This document shows positions 36,809-46,011 of a stretch of 55,254 bases of DNA, piece by piece. Source of the DNA: Bacteroidales bacterium. Lineage in GTDB: Bacteria; Bacteroidota; Bacteroidia; Bacteroidales; P3. The stretch is from contig JAFZDP010000062.1 of assembly GCA_017561155.1 (NCBI GenBank), forward strand, positions 1 through 55,254, read 5' to 3'. A program made the position numbers and the translations under genes. The notes beneath the pieces are model-generated. The model did no database searches. It was not told the origin of the DNA and saw nothing but the letters and a program-made list of their open reading frames with translations. The first letter of the stretch is position 1; the number at the start of each line of letters is the position of its first letter.

Positions 36809-37018
36809 ATTCACCATTCCGGCACAACGGCCGGCATGGTTTCCGAAGTCGACACACGACCAATAGGCCGACGAATGGCAGTTCCATAGAACTATGCCTT
36901 CTTCCACTTTCACTCTTTCATTATAAGTTTTCGCTATTCCAAAAATTTCCCATTAGTATCTGATCCGTTGGCTTTCCCGAAGCCAAATTTTCGGATTCAC
37001 GAATCTTGTTTTTCGCTG

Positions 37019-37049
37019 CAAAGATAAGACTTTATTTCTAATTAACAAA
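37019..37049 (-). promoter_or_regulatory. Leftward promoter, long leader to HU-like operon
   Basis: Leftward TTTG at 37046-37049 and TATCTTTG at 37019-37026 have a 19-bp gap and match the -33/-7 pattern well. It is the best leftward promoter in the gap and would give a leader of nearly 500 nt through the palindromic array. Confidence 0.55.
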
Positions 37050-37210
37050 AAAAAAAATTGAACATAGGCACACACACTTGATATACAAGAACATCGAAAA
37101 CACATTTTTCGAAAAAAAATATACTTTCGGCCGAAAATTCGGGGCAACAATTTCGAAAATGAGCAACAAAAAAAGCATTTGCAGCAAGAGTATTTTTCAA
37201 AAAAAGTTCG

Positions 37211-37218
37211 TATATTTG
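37211..37218 (+). promoter_or_regulatory. -7 box for M1 peptidase gene
   Basis: TATATTTG fits TAnnTTTG and ends 31 bp before the ATG at 37250. Confidence 0.55.
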
Positions 37219-37249
37219 CAACTGCTAAAAACATTCAAATATAAGCATT

Positions 37250-39574
37250 ATGAGATACAACAAACTAATACTAAGTACAATATTTGCACTACTGCTATCC
37301 GGAGCAGCAGTGGCACAAGACACCGTAGATGCTATTCGCTACAACATAAATCTGGATTTGGGACACCGCAACGCCAACGCTTTTTGCGGACACACCGACG
37401 TGTATCTGACCACTACACAGCCCACAGTATCGCAAGTACAGCTGGACTTGCAGGGTGCGACGGTAGACTCTGTGATGATAGACGGCACGCGTACCACCGA
37501 CTACACTTACGCCGGCCGTTTCCTTACCTTTCCCACACCGTCGGCGGCAATGCAGGGCGACACCTTCTGCGTAACGGTGTATTACCACGGAGGAGAAATG
37601 GTGGAAAGCTACGGATTTGGCGGAATGCATTTTGAAACCGACATCATCTACAACCTTGGTGCTGCCATCACGGCCTTTCCGCATCCTTACGGCAGAGCAT
37701 GGTTTCCGTGTAGAGACAACTTTTCGGACAAAGCCATATACGACCTGCACATAACGGTACGCCCCAATTGGGTGGCATACTGCAACGGCACTCTGCAAAG
37801 CACAACCGTCAACGCCGACGGCAGCACGACATATCACTGGCACGAGCCCAACCCTCTGCCTACATATTTGGTATCGGTGGCAGCAGGCAACTTCAACACC
37901 ATAACATACAGCCAACAGGGCGACGGCAGACAATATCCGGCCACATTGGCTTTCTTCGACCAAGACACCAACGACGTGAAACAAGCATTCGAAATACTAA
38001 ACTATGTACTGCCAAAATACGAACAATGCTTCGGCCAATACGATTGGCACCGAATAGGCTATGTGGCCACTCCGATGGGATCGATGGAACACACCGGAAA
38101 TATAGCATTGATAAACAGATATATGGCAAGCACCGACGAAGCGGCACAAAGCGTGATTATACACGAGTTGTCGCATTCGTGGTTTGGCAACCTTATCACC
38201 TGTGCAACGTCGTACGACATGTGGTTCAACGAGGGCGGAGCATCGTTTTGCGAAGAGCTGGGATTCGAAGCCGCCAAAGGCAGAGAATACAGCAACACCT
38301 ACTACCGCGACCTGCTGTCGGAAATGCTACGCACACTGCACCACACCGATGGTGACTACCTGCCGCTATACGGACTGCCATCGGAAAAAACATACTCGAC
38401 CACCGTGTACAAAAAAGGTGCTCTTGTGTTTCACACACTGCGCGGCTACCTTGGCGAGCAACTGTTCTACAGCAGTATGCGCCGACTGTTTGAGAGCAAC
38501 AAATTCGCGGCCATGGACACCTACGCCATTCGCGACTCGCTGTCGGCATACAGCGGCACCGACCTTACCGACTTCTTCGACTTCCACATATTTGGAAAGG
38601 GATTTCTGAACTACAACATCGACTCTATGCACACCGACGGCACAACGGCCACAGTGTTTGTTCGCCAACGTTTGGTGGGTACACAAACATTTGCCGACGG
38701 CAACCGCGTGCCTATCACATTCTTCTCGGCAGGCATGGACACCGCCACACGCACCATAGCCTTCGACGGGCAATATGGCAACCAAACGGTAGACCTTCCG
38801 TTCGAAGCCGCCTTTGCCATAGTAGACTACACCGACCAACTATCTGACGCAGTATGCCGTCAGAGCCTGACTATAAACAACACCCAACGCCACACCCTGA
38901 AGCATGTATACGCCGGAGCCGTGGCCAACAGCGTAGGCGAAGAAGCATGGATAAACATAGAGCACCACTGGGTAGGCCCCGACACTGCCTATGCCCAACA
39001 CCCGGCCATAGTGCGCATGTCGCCAAACCGCTACTGGAAGATAACAGGAAAGATACCTGCCACAACCAACATAAAAGGAAAATTCTTTTACGCACTGCAC
39101 AACCACACCAGCCAATACGCCTTTTTGGACAAAGACCTATACAGCCGCAGCCAAAGCACCGACTCGCTGATACTGCTATACCGCCCCACAGCCACAGCAC
39201 AATGGCTGCCGATATCGGCAACCAGAGAGGGCAACTCTAAAGAAGGATACCTAACCACCGACAACCTGCAACAAGGCGAGTATGCACTGGCAATAGGCAG
39301 AAAAGAACTTGTGGGGATAGCCGCCGACGACAGCGAAAACACAAAAATATCGGTATACCCCAACCCATGCAACAAAAGTTTTACGATAAACATGCCGAAC
39401 ACCGACGACAGCGTAACGCTGGTGGGCAAAGACATGAACGGAAAAGAGGTGATGCGAAAAACAAACATACGCAACGGCAACACCATGCCTACCGACCTGC
39501 CGGCCGGAACATACATATTATATATAGAGAAGAACGGAAAAACGATATTCGCCGACAAAATAGTGGTGGAATAG
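37250..39574 (+). CDS. M1-family zinc aminopeptidase, type A T9SS cargo
   Basis: 774 residues. The signal peptide (1-23) ends GAAVAQ. The gluzincin site HELSHSWFGN starts at H305, and the third zinc ligand Glu is in WFNEGGASF, giving HExxH-x18-E. The substrate loop GSMEH stands where M1 enzymes have GAMEN. The C-terminal 80 residues are a type A T9SS sorting domain (VYPNPCNKSFTINMP, then PAGTYILYIEKNG and ADKIVVE). It is probably an exported surface aminopeptidase. Base composition is clearly richer in G+C than most of the window (one counted 60-base line is 53%). Confidence 0.87.
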   Translation: MRYNKLILSTIFALLLSGAAVAQDTVDAIRYNINLDLGHRNANAFCGHTDVYLTTTQPTVSQVQLDLQGATVDSVMIDGTRTTDYTYAGRFLTFPTPSAAMQGDTFCVTVYYHGGEMVESYGFGGMHFETDIIYNLGAAITAFPHPYGRAWFPCRDNFSDKAIYDLHITVRPNWVAYCNGTLQSTTVNADGSTTYHWHEPNPLPTYLVSVAAGNFNTITYSQQGDGRQYPATLAFFDQDTNDVKQAFEILNYVLPKYEQCFGQYDWHRIGYVATPMGSMEHTGNIALINRYMASTDEAAQSVIIHELSHSWFGNLITCATSYDMWFNEGGASFCEELGFEAAKGREYSNTYYRDLLSEMLRTLHHTDGDYLPLYGLPSEKTYSTTVYKKGALVFHTLRGYLGEQLFYSSMRRLFESNKFAAMDTYAIRDSLSAYSGTDLTDFFDFHIFGKGFLNYNIDSMHTDGTTATVFVRQRLVGTQTFADGNRVPITFFSAGMDTATRTIAFDGQYGNQTVDLPFEAAFAIVDYTDQLSDAVCRQSLTINNTQRHTLKHVYAGAVANSVGEEAWINIEHHWVGPDTAYAQHPAIVRMSPNRYWKITGKIPATTNIKGKFFYALHNHTSQYAFLDKDLYSRSQSTDSLILLYRPTATAQWLPISATREGNSKEGYLTTDNLQQGEYALAIGRKELVGIAADDSENTKISVYPNPCNKSFTINMPNTDDSVTLVGKDMNGKEVMRKTNIRNGNTMPTDLPAGTYILYIEKNGKTIFADKIVVE

Positions 39575-39741
39575 CACTGCGGCACACAACCGTCACAGCG
39601 CAAGAACCACCATACCAAGGCAGCCGAAGCTCAGGGCACAGACTATGCTTTTTGAAAACACAAGCACTGTGCTGCCTTGCTTTTAAGAGGGCGATTGCAG
39701 CGACTTGATAAATTTTATTTTTATGTTTGAGATTTTATGTG

Positions 39742-39749
39742 TAATTTTG
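39742..39749 (+). promoter_or_regulatory. -7 box for hutH
   Basis: TAATTTTG fits TAnnTTTG and ends 46 bp before the ATG. The preceding 170 bp contains a loose GC-rich inverted repeat (39616-39624 with 39671-39679) that may end the M1 transcript. Confidence 0.45.
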
Positions 39750-39795
39750 CAACTTGTTTTCGAGAGTAAATAAAATAAAGAAAAAGATATAAATT

Positions 39796-41280
39796 ATGAT
39801 TCATTACATTAATTCAGAACGTTTTACTATAGAACGTGTAAAAGAGATAATTTCGCAAAATATGCAGTTGGCACTTTCTGAAGATGCCACCAAACGCATA
39901 GAAAAATGTCGTGCTTATTTGGATAACAAAATGGAAACACAAAAAGAACCTATCTACGGAGTAACTACCGGATTCGGTTCGTTGTGCAACATATCTGTAA
40001 GCAAAGAAGAACTATCACAATTGCAAAAGAACTTGGTAATGTCGCACGCTTGCGGTGTTGGCGACGAAGTACCACAAGACGTAGTACGCCTAATGTTGCT
40101 TATGAAGATACAATCTCTATCGTATGGCCACTCGGGAGTACAATTGCAAACCGTTCAACGCCTAATCGACTTCTTCAACAACGGCGTATGCCCTGTTGTA
40201 TATCAACAAGGTTCGTTAGGAGCATCCGGCGACTTGGCACCATTGGCACACTTGTGCTTGCCACTATTGGGAATGGGCGAAGTATACTACGAAGGTAAAA
40301 AATACAGCGCCGAAGAAATAAACAAAAAATTCGGTTGGAACGCCATCGAACTACAAAGCAAAGAAGGTTTGGCATTGCTAAACGGAACACAATTTATGAG
40401 TGCTTTCGGCACTTGGTGTTTGCTAAAAGCTAACCGCTTGGTAAAATTGGCCGATATGATTATGTCGGTATCGTTAGACGCTTTCGATGGTCGTATAGAA
40501 CCATTCTGCGACGAAGTACACTTAGTACGTCCACACAAAGGACAATTGGAAACAGCACGCAACATACGCAAATACACCGAAGGCAGCGAAATAATAAAAC
40601 GCCACAAAGAACACGTACAAGACCCATACTCGTTCCGTTGTGTTCCACAAGTACACGGTGCTACCAAAGATAGCGTAAGCTACATAGCCTCTGTTATCGA
40701 AACAGAAATAAACAGTGCTACCGACAACCCAACCGTATTCCCTGACCAAGATATGGTAGTATCGGCAGGTAACTTCCACGGCCAACCTTTGGCATTGGTA
40801 TTAGACTTCCTATCGATAGCCATAGCCGAACTAGGCAACATATCCGAACGTCGTACATACCAACTAATAGCCGGCAAACGCGGATTGCCACACTTCCTTG
40901 TTGCTACACCCGGTTTGAATAGCGGTTTCATGATACCACAATACACAGCAGCTTCTATCGTAAGCCAAACAAAACAATTGTGTTCTCCTGCTTCGGTAGA
41001 CTCTATAGAATCGTCGCAAGGACAAGAAGACCATGTTAGTATGGGAGCAAACGCAGCTACTAAGTGCTACAAAGTTATGCAAAACGTAGAACGCGTATTG
41101 GCTATCGAATTGTTCAACGGTGCTCAAGCATTAGAATTCCGTCGTCCGCTTAAGTCGTCGCCTTTCATCGAAAACTTCGTAAGCGAATACCGCAAAGTAG
41201 TAAACTTTGTTCAAACCGACGAAATAATGTACACTCACATTCACAATTCGGTTAAATTTATAAGCGAATATTCATTATAA
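39796..41280 (+). CDS. hutH: Histidine ammonia-lyase
   Basis: 494-residue cytosolic enzyme that deaminates histidine to urocanate. The self-made MIO cofactor arises from A143-S144-G145 in GASGDLAPL. The catalytic Y54 (IYGVTTGFG) and H84 (VMSHACGVGD) match HutH numbering, and His in the last position favours histidine over phenylalanine or tyrosine. Length is normal. No other histidine-degradation gene (hutU, hutI, ftcD) is near, so it is a lone gene here with its own promoter and a strong terminator. Confidence 0.92.
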   Translation: MIHYINSERFTIERVKEIISQNMQLALSEDATKRIEKCRAYLDNKMETQKEPIYGVTTGFGSLCNISVSKEELSQLQKNLVMSHACGVGDEVPQDVVRLMLLMKIQSLSYGHSGVQLQTVQRLIDFFNNGVCPVVYQQGSLGASGDLAPLAHLCLPLLGMGEVYYEGKKYSAEEINKKFGWNAIELQSKEGLALLNGTQFMSAFGTWCLLKANRLVKLADMIMSVSLDAFDGRIEPFCDEVHLVRPHKGQLETARNIRKYTEGSEIIKRHKEHVQDPYSFRCVPQVHGATKDSVSYIASVIETEINSATDNPTVFPDQDMVVSAGNFHGQPLALVLDFLSIAIAELGNISERRTYQLIAGKRGLPHFLVATPGLNSGFMIPQYTAASIVSQTKQLCSPASVDSIESSQGQEDHVSMGANAATKCYKVMQNVERVLAIELFNGAQALEFRRPLKSSPFIENFVSEYRKVVNFVQTDEIMYTHIHNSVKFISEYSL

Positions 41281-41288
41281 TATAACAC

Positions 41289-41325
41289 ACGCCACATAGA
41301 GCAGAAACACTCTGCCGTGTGGCGT
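41289..41325 (+). other. Nested hairpin after hutH
   Basis: ACGCCACA (41289-41296) pairs with TGTGGCGT (41318-41325), with an inner GCAGA/TCTGC pair. It has no T run and precedes the true terminator by about 35 bp; it may protect the mRNA end. Confidence 0.4.
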
Positions 41326-41358
41326 ACAAAGCCTGCACAGCCAAATAGCAGGCACCTG

Positions 41359-41406
41359 ATACGGAACTATGATAACTGACAGTATATCGTGGTTCCGTAT
41401 TTTTTT
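41359..41406 (+). terminator. Intrinsic terminator of hutH
   Basis: ATACGGAAC (41359-41367) pairs with GTTCCGTAT (41392-41400), with part of the loop also complementary, followed by a T run to 41406. Confidence 0.75.
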
Positions 41407-41609
41407 ATGCCAACGTGCACCAACGCATCCCCACAATATACAGACCGGACACAGCAGACCTAAAGAAGCAGAAAGATGGCAATAAAAAACGCAAAACTCA
41501 CACAAGCTATTGGCAGAATATAGCTACCGCAACTGAAGCCGAAACTGCTATAAGTGGCACTATGCAGCCGTTGCGAACAACGAAAAAAAGAAAAAAAAAC
41601 ACGAAATGC

Positions 41610-41638
41610 TTGCATATAGAAAAAAAACTGTATATTTG
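41610..41638 (+). promoter_or_regulatory. Promoter of the ABC/GntR operon
   Basis: TTG at 41610-41612 and TATATTTG at 41631-41638 with an 18-bp gap fit the -33/-7 pattern. The operator-like inverted repeat starts 1 bp after the -7 box. The rest of the 415-bp gap from 41281 holds only the hutH hairpins. Confidence 0.65.
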
Positions 41639-41639
41639 C

Positions 41640-41663
41640 AGTGTATTGCAACACTGATACACC
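41640..41663. promoter_or_regulatory. YtrA-like GntR operator
   Basis: AGTGTA (41640-41645) and TACACC (41658-41663) are separated by 12 bp. This nearly equals the Bacillus YtrA operator as I remember it, AGTGTA-N13-TACACT. It lies just downstream of the -7 box, where a bound repressor would block initiation, and the operon encodes a YtrA-type GntR protein. Confidence 0.6.
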
Positions 41664-41694
41664 TAAGTTAATAAGAACATAAAAAACTAATAAT

Positions 41695-42525
41695 ATGATA
41701 ACTATAGAGAATTTAAACTTTGCTTACGGAAAGCAAAAAGTATTTGAAAACATCAATTTAACCTTTAAAGAAGGGAATATTTACGGACTTTTGGGACAAA
41801 ACGGAGTAGGAAAAACAACCCTTTTGAAACTAATCTCAGGCCTACAACGCCCCGACAACGGCAAATGTATAGTAGACGACAAAAAACCTTTCGACCGTAA
41901 ACCGGAGTTCTTGCAAGATATATTTTTCTTGCCCGAAGAAGTGATAGCCCCCACCGAGACCACACCCGAAAAATACATGAAGACCACCGGTGTGTTCTAC
42001 CCCAACTACGACCACGACATGTTTGTGTCGCTGATGAACGAGATGGACGTAGACCGCAACAAAAAGTTTGGACAGCTATCGTACGGACAACAAAAGAAAG
42101 CTATGTTTGCCGTAGCCCTATCGTTGCGTACACGCTACCTGCTACTCGACGAGCCCACCAACGGACTGGACATACCATCTAAAGCCGATTTCAGAAAAGT
42201 ACTTACACTGGCTTGCACAGAAAACACTACCATTATAATATCGACACACCAAGTAAAAGACGTAGAAAACCTAATAGACCCGATAGTGATATTAGACAAC
42301 GACGACGTACTGCTTAATGCTTCGATACAAGAAATATCGCAAAAACTATACTTCAGTTTCGACGCTGAAAAAGACAACGAAGCCATATACAGCGAAATGA
42401 TGCCCGGCGGATACATCAACGTAAGCGTAAACAACGGAGGCTTCGAAAGCAAGATTTTGGTAGAACCACTATTCAACGCTACAATAAACAACAAAACTCT
42501 TTTCAAAAAGATATTCGACAAGTAG
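41695..42525 (+). CDS. ABC transporter ATP-binding protein
   Basis: 276-residue ATPase. Walker A GQNGVGKTT is at 34-42, the signature is LSYGQQKKA (128-136, Q-loop type variant of LSGGQ), Walker B/D-loop LLLDEPTNGLD is at about 149-159, and the switch His lies in STHQVKD. About 60 residues follow the ATPase core. It is the only ATPase in an operon with three related membrane proteins and a GntR repressor, as in YtrABCDEF-type envelope-stress transporters. Substrate unknown. First gene after an operator-bearing promoter. Confidence 0.9.
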   Translation: MITIENLNFAYGKQKVFENINLTFKEGNIYGLLGQNGVGKTTLLKLISGLQRPDNGKCIVDDKKPFDRKPEFLQDIFFLPEEVIAPTETTPEKYMKTTGVFYPNYDHDMFVSLMNEMDVDRNKKFGQLSYGQQKKAMFAVALSLRTRYLLLDEPTNGLDIPSKADFRKVLTLACTENTTIIISTHQVKDVENLIDPIVILDNDDVLLNASIQEISQKLYFSFDAEKDNEAIYSEMMPGGYINVSVNNGGFESKILVEPLFNATINNKTLFKKIFDK

Positions 42526-42564
42526 ACTCATTTAATTTTCAAACATAACCAAATAGACGGAGCG

Positions 42565-42590
42565 GGCAAAGACACAGGACGGTCTTTGCC
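42565..42590 (+). other. Hairpin inside the ABC operon
   Basis: A 9-bp stem GGCAAAGAC/GTCTTTGCC with an 8-nt loop lies in the 123-bp gap after the ATPase gene. No T run follows, so it more likely tunes mRNA stability between the ATPase and later genes. Confidence 0.45.
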
Positions 42591-42648
42591 ACACCAACGC
42601 TTCGCAACAAGAAAACACATCATTAATAATTGATATAGACACCAAACT

Positions 42649-42957
42649 ATGGTACATCTTATAACAGGAACATTATCTTTGGCAGTCGGCATATTATTAG
42701 AGTTCTTGCTATTGAGCCCTATAAAAGACAAAGATGTCAACTACAAAAAGGCACTCAAAATAATAATGAAAGAACCCAATTTGTATGGTAGCGTATTCAC
42801 TATGGTGGGTATTATAAACATTCTACGATACATCTTAGGAATAGACACTATATCGTGGACAAGTGGAACTATTTTATTTATAGCATCGATAGCCATAGAG
42901 TTTATGATAAGTGCCTGCATAAAACTAATAATAACCAAACGAAGTAAAAACAAATAA
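42649..42957 (+). CDS. Small membrane protein in ABC operon
   Basis: 102 residues with three hydrophobic segments (about 5-23, 48-66 and 73-93) and a basic tail KRSKNK, so an inner-membrane protein. A short charged loop of about 25 residues separates the first two segments. I do not recognise a family. Its place between the ATPase and the other membrane genes, with a 12-bp gap to the next gene, suggests it belongs to the transporter or its regulation. Confidence 0.6.
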   Translation: MVHLITGTLSLAVGILLEFLLLSPIKDKDVNYKKALKIIMKEPNLYGSVFTMVGIINILRYILGIDTISWTSGTILFIASIAIEFMISACIKLIITKRSKNK

Positions 42958-42969
42958 AACACAGATATT

Positions 42970-44022
42970 ATGAATACCAAGAAGTATAAAAATATAATCG
43001 TAGCATTGGCAGCCCTATTGATGATGGGCAGCCAGGCAGTTGCACAAGAATATTTTCAAGGCAAAGCAACATTTAAAACCACTATATCGAATCCGGCAAA
43101 TACAACAACAGAATTCGAAACATATTATAGAGCCGATGGCAGTTATTCCACAATATTACCTACGATGATGAGAACCGTTTATCTTGCCGACGAAAAAATG
43201 GTATATACCATAAGTACAATGTTTGGCAAAACAACAGTAATGTATATAACCGAAGAACACGGTTTGGATGCCATTAAAAGCATAAAAATATATCCAAAAG
43301 CAGAAACAATAAATGGTAAATCTTGCATAAAAGTTTCGTTCGTTGCTGAATCGAGCGGAGTAGAAAACTCATCAACTGTATGGATAGACACAAGCATCAA
43401 CGTCACAAACAAAATGACACCTAACGGCAAAGGGATAGCAATAAAAAGCATAGAAAAAGCAAAAGCCAATGGTATGACTTTCCAAAGTACAAGCGAACTT
43501 ATAAGTTTGGATAGCGGATACTACGACAGCAACGCTTTCAGAATACCATCGAAGGACGAAGCCGAATGGATAGACTTGATAAAAGCACAACAGATGCTGG
43601 AACGTGCCAATGCCGGCAACGAAGAAAGTATGGATACATTGGTAAACGTCATTTTAGAATATGCAGAGGAAGTAGGTCCCGAAATAATCAACAACAAAAT
43701 AGACGAAACCTCCGATGCCGACTTTAAACGCGACACAAAAGAAGGCATAACAATAGTACACTTTAATGCAATTTGGAACTTTAGCAATAACAGCATTGGA
43801 ACGAAAATAAAAGCTATAGACACAAAACACTCCGACAAGGTAAAGGTACTATATCTGGACACAGAAAAATGCCCGAAGACAAAAAAGAAATTCAAAGTAA
43901 AAACTATACCAACGGTAATAGTAATGAAAGACGGCAAAGAAATAGGTCGCTTGCTTGAAGTAGACTTGTCGAAAAGCGAAGACAAAATATGGGAAAAGAT
44001 AGAACAAATAATAAACAAATAG
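42970..44022 (+). CDS. Exported protein with thioredoxin fold lacking CXXC
   Basis: 350 residues. The signal peptide (1-25) ends QAVAQ. Residues about 27-160 form a beta-rich domain resembling DUF4412-type periplasmic proteins (YFQGKATFKTTIS, YYRADGSYSTILP). A helical linker follows. Residues about 255-350 match a thioredoxin fold: the strand TIVHFNAIW, the cis-proline TIPTVIVMKDGKEIG and the final helix. Where the redox motif WCxxC should be, the sequence is WNFSN, so it cannot do dithiol chemistry. It probably serves as a binding or scaffold domain. Gaps of 12 bp either side place it firmly in the operon. Confidence 0.75.
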   Translation: MNTKKYKNIIVALAALLMMGSQAVAQEYFQGKATFKTTISNPANTTTEFETYYRADGSYSTILPTMMRTVYLADEKMVYTISTMFGKTTVMYITEEHGLDAIKSIKIYPKAETINGKSCIKVSFVAESSGVENSSTVWIDTSINVTNKMTPNGKGIAIKSIEKAKANGMTFQSTSELISLDSGYYDSNAFRIPSKDEAEWIDLIKAQQMLERANAGNEESMDTLVNVILEYAEEVGPEIINNKIDETSDADFKRDTKEGITIVHFNAIWNFSNNSIGTKIKAIDTKHSDKVKVLYLDTEKCPKTKKKFKVKTIPTVIVMKDGKEIGRLLEVDLSKSEDKIWEKIEQIINK

Positions 44023-44034
44023 TAGAACCAATAT

Positions 44035-45156
44035 ATGAAAAAAACAATTTTCTTATCTGTCATAGTAGCACTATATAGCATAGTTTGTACATCGTGCACC
44101 GATATTGTGAAAGGCTACAAAGAATATGCCAAAGAGCATGACTCCAAAACTATAAATTTTGGAACAAAAGAACTAGTGCTTAGCAACGATACCATAGTAC
44201 ACAACTACAACGTGGGCAACTTTTTCCATATCATTGCAAACAATTATATTTCTATTGATGTGGTATATAAGCAATCCGACGATGCACCATCGGCTACGCT
44301 TATCTGCAACAAAGAGCTGCTGCCTTTCGTAGAAGTGTACGAGAAAAACGGTATACTATACATCAGCAACACCGATAGCATGTATACATACTCTACATAT
44401 AGAGACGACAACTATGTATGTACCCTTGTGTGCAACTCTAAAAAGTTGACGAATATCGAACAAAGTGGCTTGGGAAACATCATAATGGAAACAGGCTTGA
44501 AAGGCAAAAGACTGACTGTAGACAAATCAGGCTTTGACAACTTTATATGCAAAAAGCCATTAAAATTAGATGAATTAGAAATAAACTCTAGCAGCAGTGG
44601 CAATATCAAACTATGTGGCACATTCAAAGATGTCGATTTAGATATATCAGGATTTGGAAATGTGAATATCAATGGAACTTTGACTGCCGAAAATCTTTCT
44701 ATCGATAAAAGCGGTTCGGGCAACATAGCTTTTCGCTATCCCACAAACATAAATAAACTAAAAATAGAATCGTCGGGCTTTGGCAACATAAGCATTGCTA
44801 ATCTTAAAGTTTCTAATGCGACATTGGATATTAGTGGTTCGGGCAATACCATCATCGGCAAGATTGATGCCAAATCGTTGAAATTAAATGTATCGGGCTT
44901 TGGTGATATTCTTATTCCGAACGGTCATATCGACGACCTTAATATATACCATTCGGGCAGTGGGTCGTTCAGCGCCGACGATATGACTGCCGACAATGTA
45001 AAATTCGAGGCTTCGGGTTTTGGAGATCACACCATAGGCGAAATATCCAAAACACTCGACGTATCCCTACATAGTTCAGCGTCGTTGACATACGGTGGGA
45101 ACCCAACCTTGACAAAGGTAGACGTTAAAAAAAACTATTCACTACATAAAAAATAA
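44035..45156 (+). CDS. GIN-domain (DUF2807) lipoprotein
   Basis: 373 residues. A lipoprotein signal ends IVCTSC, with the acylated Cys at about residue 21. The mature part is a DUF2807 'head GIN' right-handed beta-helix in which SGxGNI/SGFGNI-type turns recur about every 20-25 residues (DKSGFDNF, DISGFGNVNI, DKSGSGNIAF, ESSGFGNISI, DISGSGNTII). Such proteins are frequent in Bacteroidota operons with GntR or ABC genes and may bind surface polymers. It probably lies in the outer membrane facing the periplasm or surface. Confidence 0.85.
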   Translation: MKKTIFLSVIVALYSIVCTSCTDIVKGYKEYAKEHDSKTINFGTKELVLSNDTIVHNYNVGNFFHIIANNYISIDVVYKQSDDAPSATLICNKELLPFVEVYEKNGILYISNTDSMYTYSTYRDDNYVCTLVCNSKKLTNIEQSGLGNIIMETGLKGKRLTVDKSGFDNFICKKPLKLDELEINSSSSGNIKLCGTFKDVDLDISGFGNVNINGTLTAENLSIDKSGSGNIAFRYPTNINKLKIESSGFGNISIANLKVSNATLDISGSGNTIIGKIDAKSLKLNVSGFGDILIPNGHIDDLNIYHSGSGSFSADDMTADNVKFEASGFGDHTIGEISKTLDVSLHSSASLTYGGNPTLTKVDVKKNYSLHKK

Positions 45157-45191
45157 AAACAGTAGTACAAACACATAAAAACAGAAATACA

Positions 45192-45998
45192 ATGAAAGAT
45201 ATATTTGACTTTTCCAGATTTAAAAAAGTATTGGTTCGCGACTATTACGAATACATACACCGTTTTGGAATAGTAATGTTGATAATAATGCTATTACCAT
45301 CACTTATATGGCTGCTATGCTTTGCAATAGACAGAAATATGGAAGTATCGACCGTAATACGAAACATAGCTATCTGTTCGGTTGCACAGTTGGCTACAAT
45401 ACTTGCACCCTCGTGGCTATATGGCTATATCAATATGAAAAAAGACGGCCCCTATTTTGCCTCATACCCTGCCACCTATTTCGAAAAATTCTTAAGCATA
45501 CTACTATACACTGTGGTGGTAACGCCCATAGTATGCCTTGCCGGTTGTTTTTTGATGGATACACTACTCTGTCTTCTTCCTATTGGCGGATACTTCGAAT
45601 TTCTATGGCAAAATTCATCTATGTACAACGAGTATATAACATACACCAATACCAATACCAATATTGGTAATTTCATATTAGGCATAGTGTCCTATTCGGC
45701 ACTGATGTTCTTTACCACTACAATATTCAAGAGACACAAAATACTCAAAACCTTCGGTTGGATTATAATTATTGGCTTTGCAGCCATTATTATATTCTTT
45801 ACATTGTTGCCACTAATTGCAAGTGCTATCGCCAACGCATTCGGTACTATAGAAAACTTTGATCCGGAAATTTTCGGCGAATATTTCGCAGAGCGTCTTA
45901 GTCCGTTGGTAGAGAATTTCTATACAATATGGAGTATTATAAAAACTGTGGTATTCTACACTTGGGGCTATTACAGAATGAAACGAATTAGATTCTAA
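45192..45998 (+). CDS. ABC-type membrane protein (first of three)
   Basis: 268 residues with six hydrophobic segments and a start motif, FDFSRFKKVLVRDYYEYI, shared with two other proteins of this operon. This fits the Bacteroidota family of ABC permease-like proteins that begin MNNTF-x-RF. It has no ATPase or signal peptide. It lies 14 bp before the GntR gene. It probably forms the membrane channel with the ATPase at the operon start. Confidence 0.75.
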   Translation: MKDIFDFSRFKKVLVRDYYEYIHRFGIVMLIIMLLPSLIWLLCFAIDRNMEVSTVIRNIAICSVAQLATILAPSWLYGYINMKKDGPYFASYPATYFEKFLSILLYTVVVTPIVCLAGCFLMDTLLCLLPIGGYFEFLWQNSSMYNEYITYTNTNTNIGNFILGIVSYSALMFFTTTIFKRHKILKTFGWIIIIGFAAIIIFFTLLPLIASAIANAFGTIENFDPEIFGEYFAERLSPLVENFYTIWSIIKTVVFYTWGYYRMKRIRF

Positions 45999-46011
45999 AA
46001 AATAACGCACA

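Larger units (their letters stand above)
36534..37249. other. 716-bp divergent region with array and two promoters
   Basis: Between the leftward HU-like operon and the rightward M1 peptidase gene. It contains the palindromic array, a leftward promoter near 37019-37049 and a rightward -7 box at 37211-37218. Short frames crossing the array are by-products of its repeats. I see no gene in it. Confidence 0.6.

Noticed and set aside
36632-36889. Small protein gene across the palindromic array
   Set aside because: All frames there are made of the repeats themselves and differ between frames without a conserved product.
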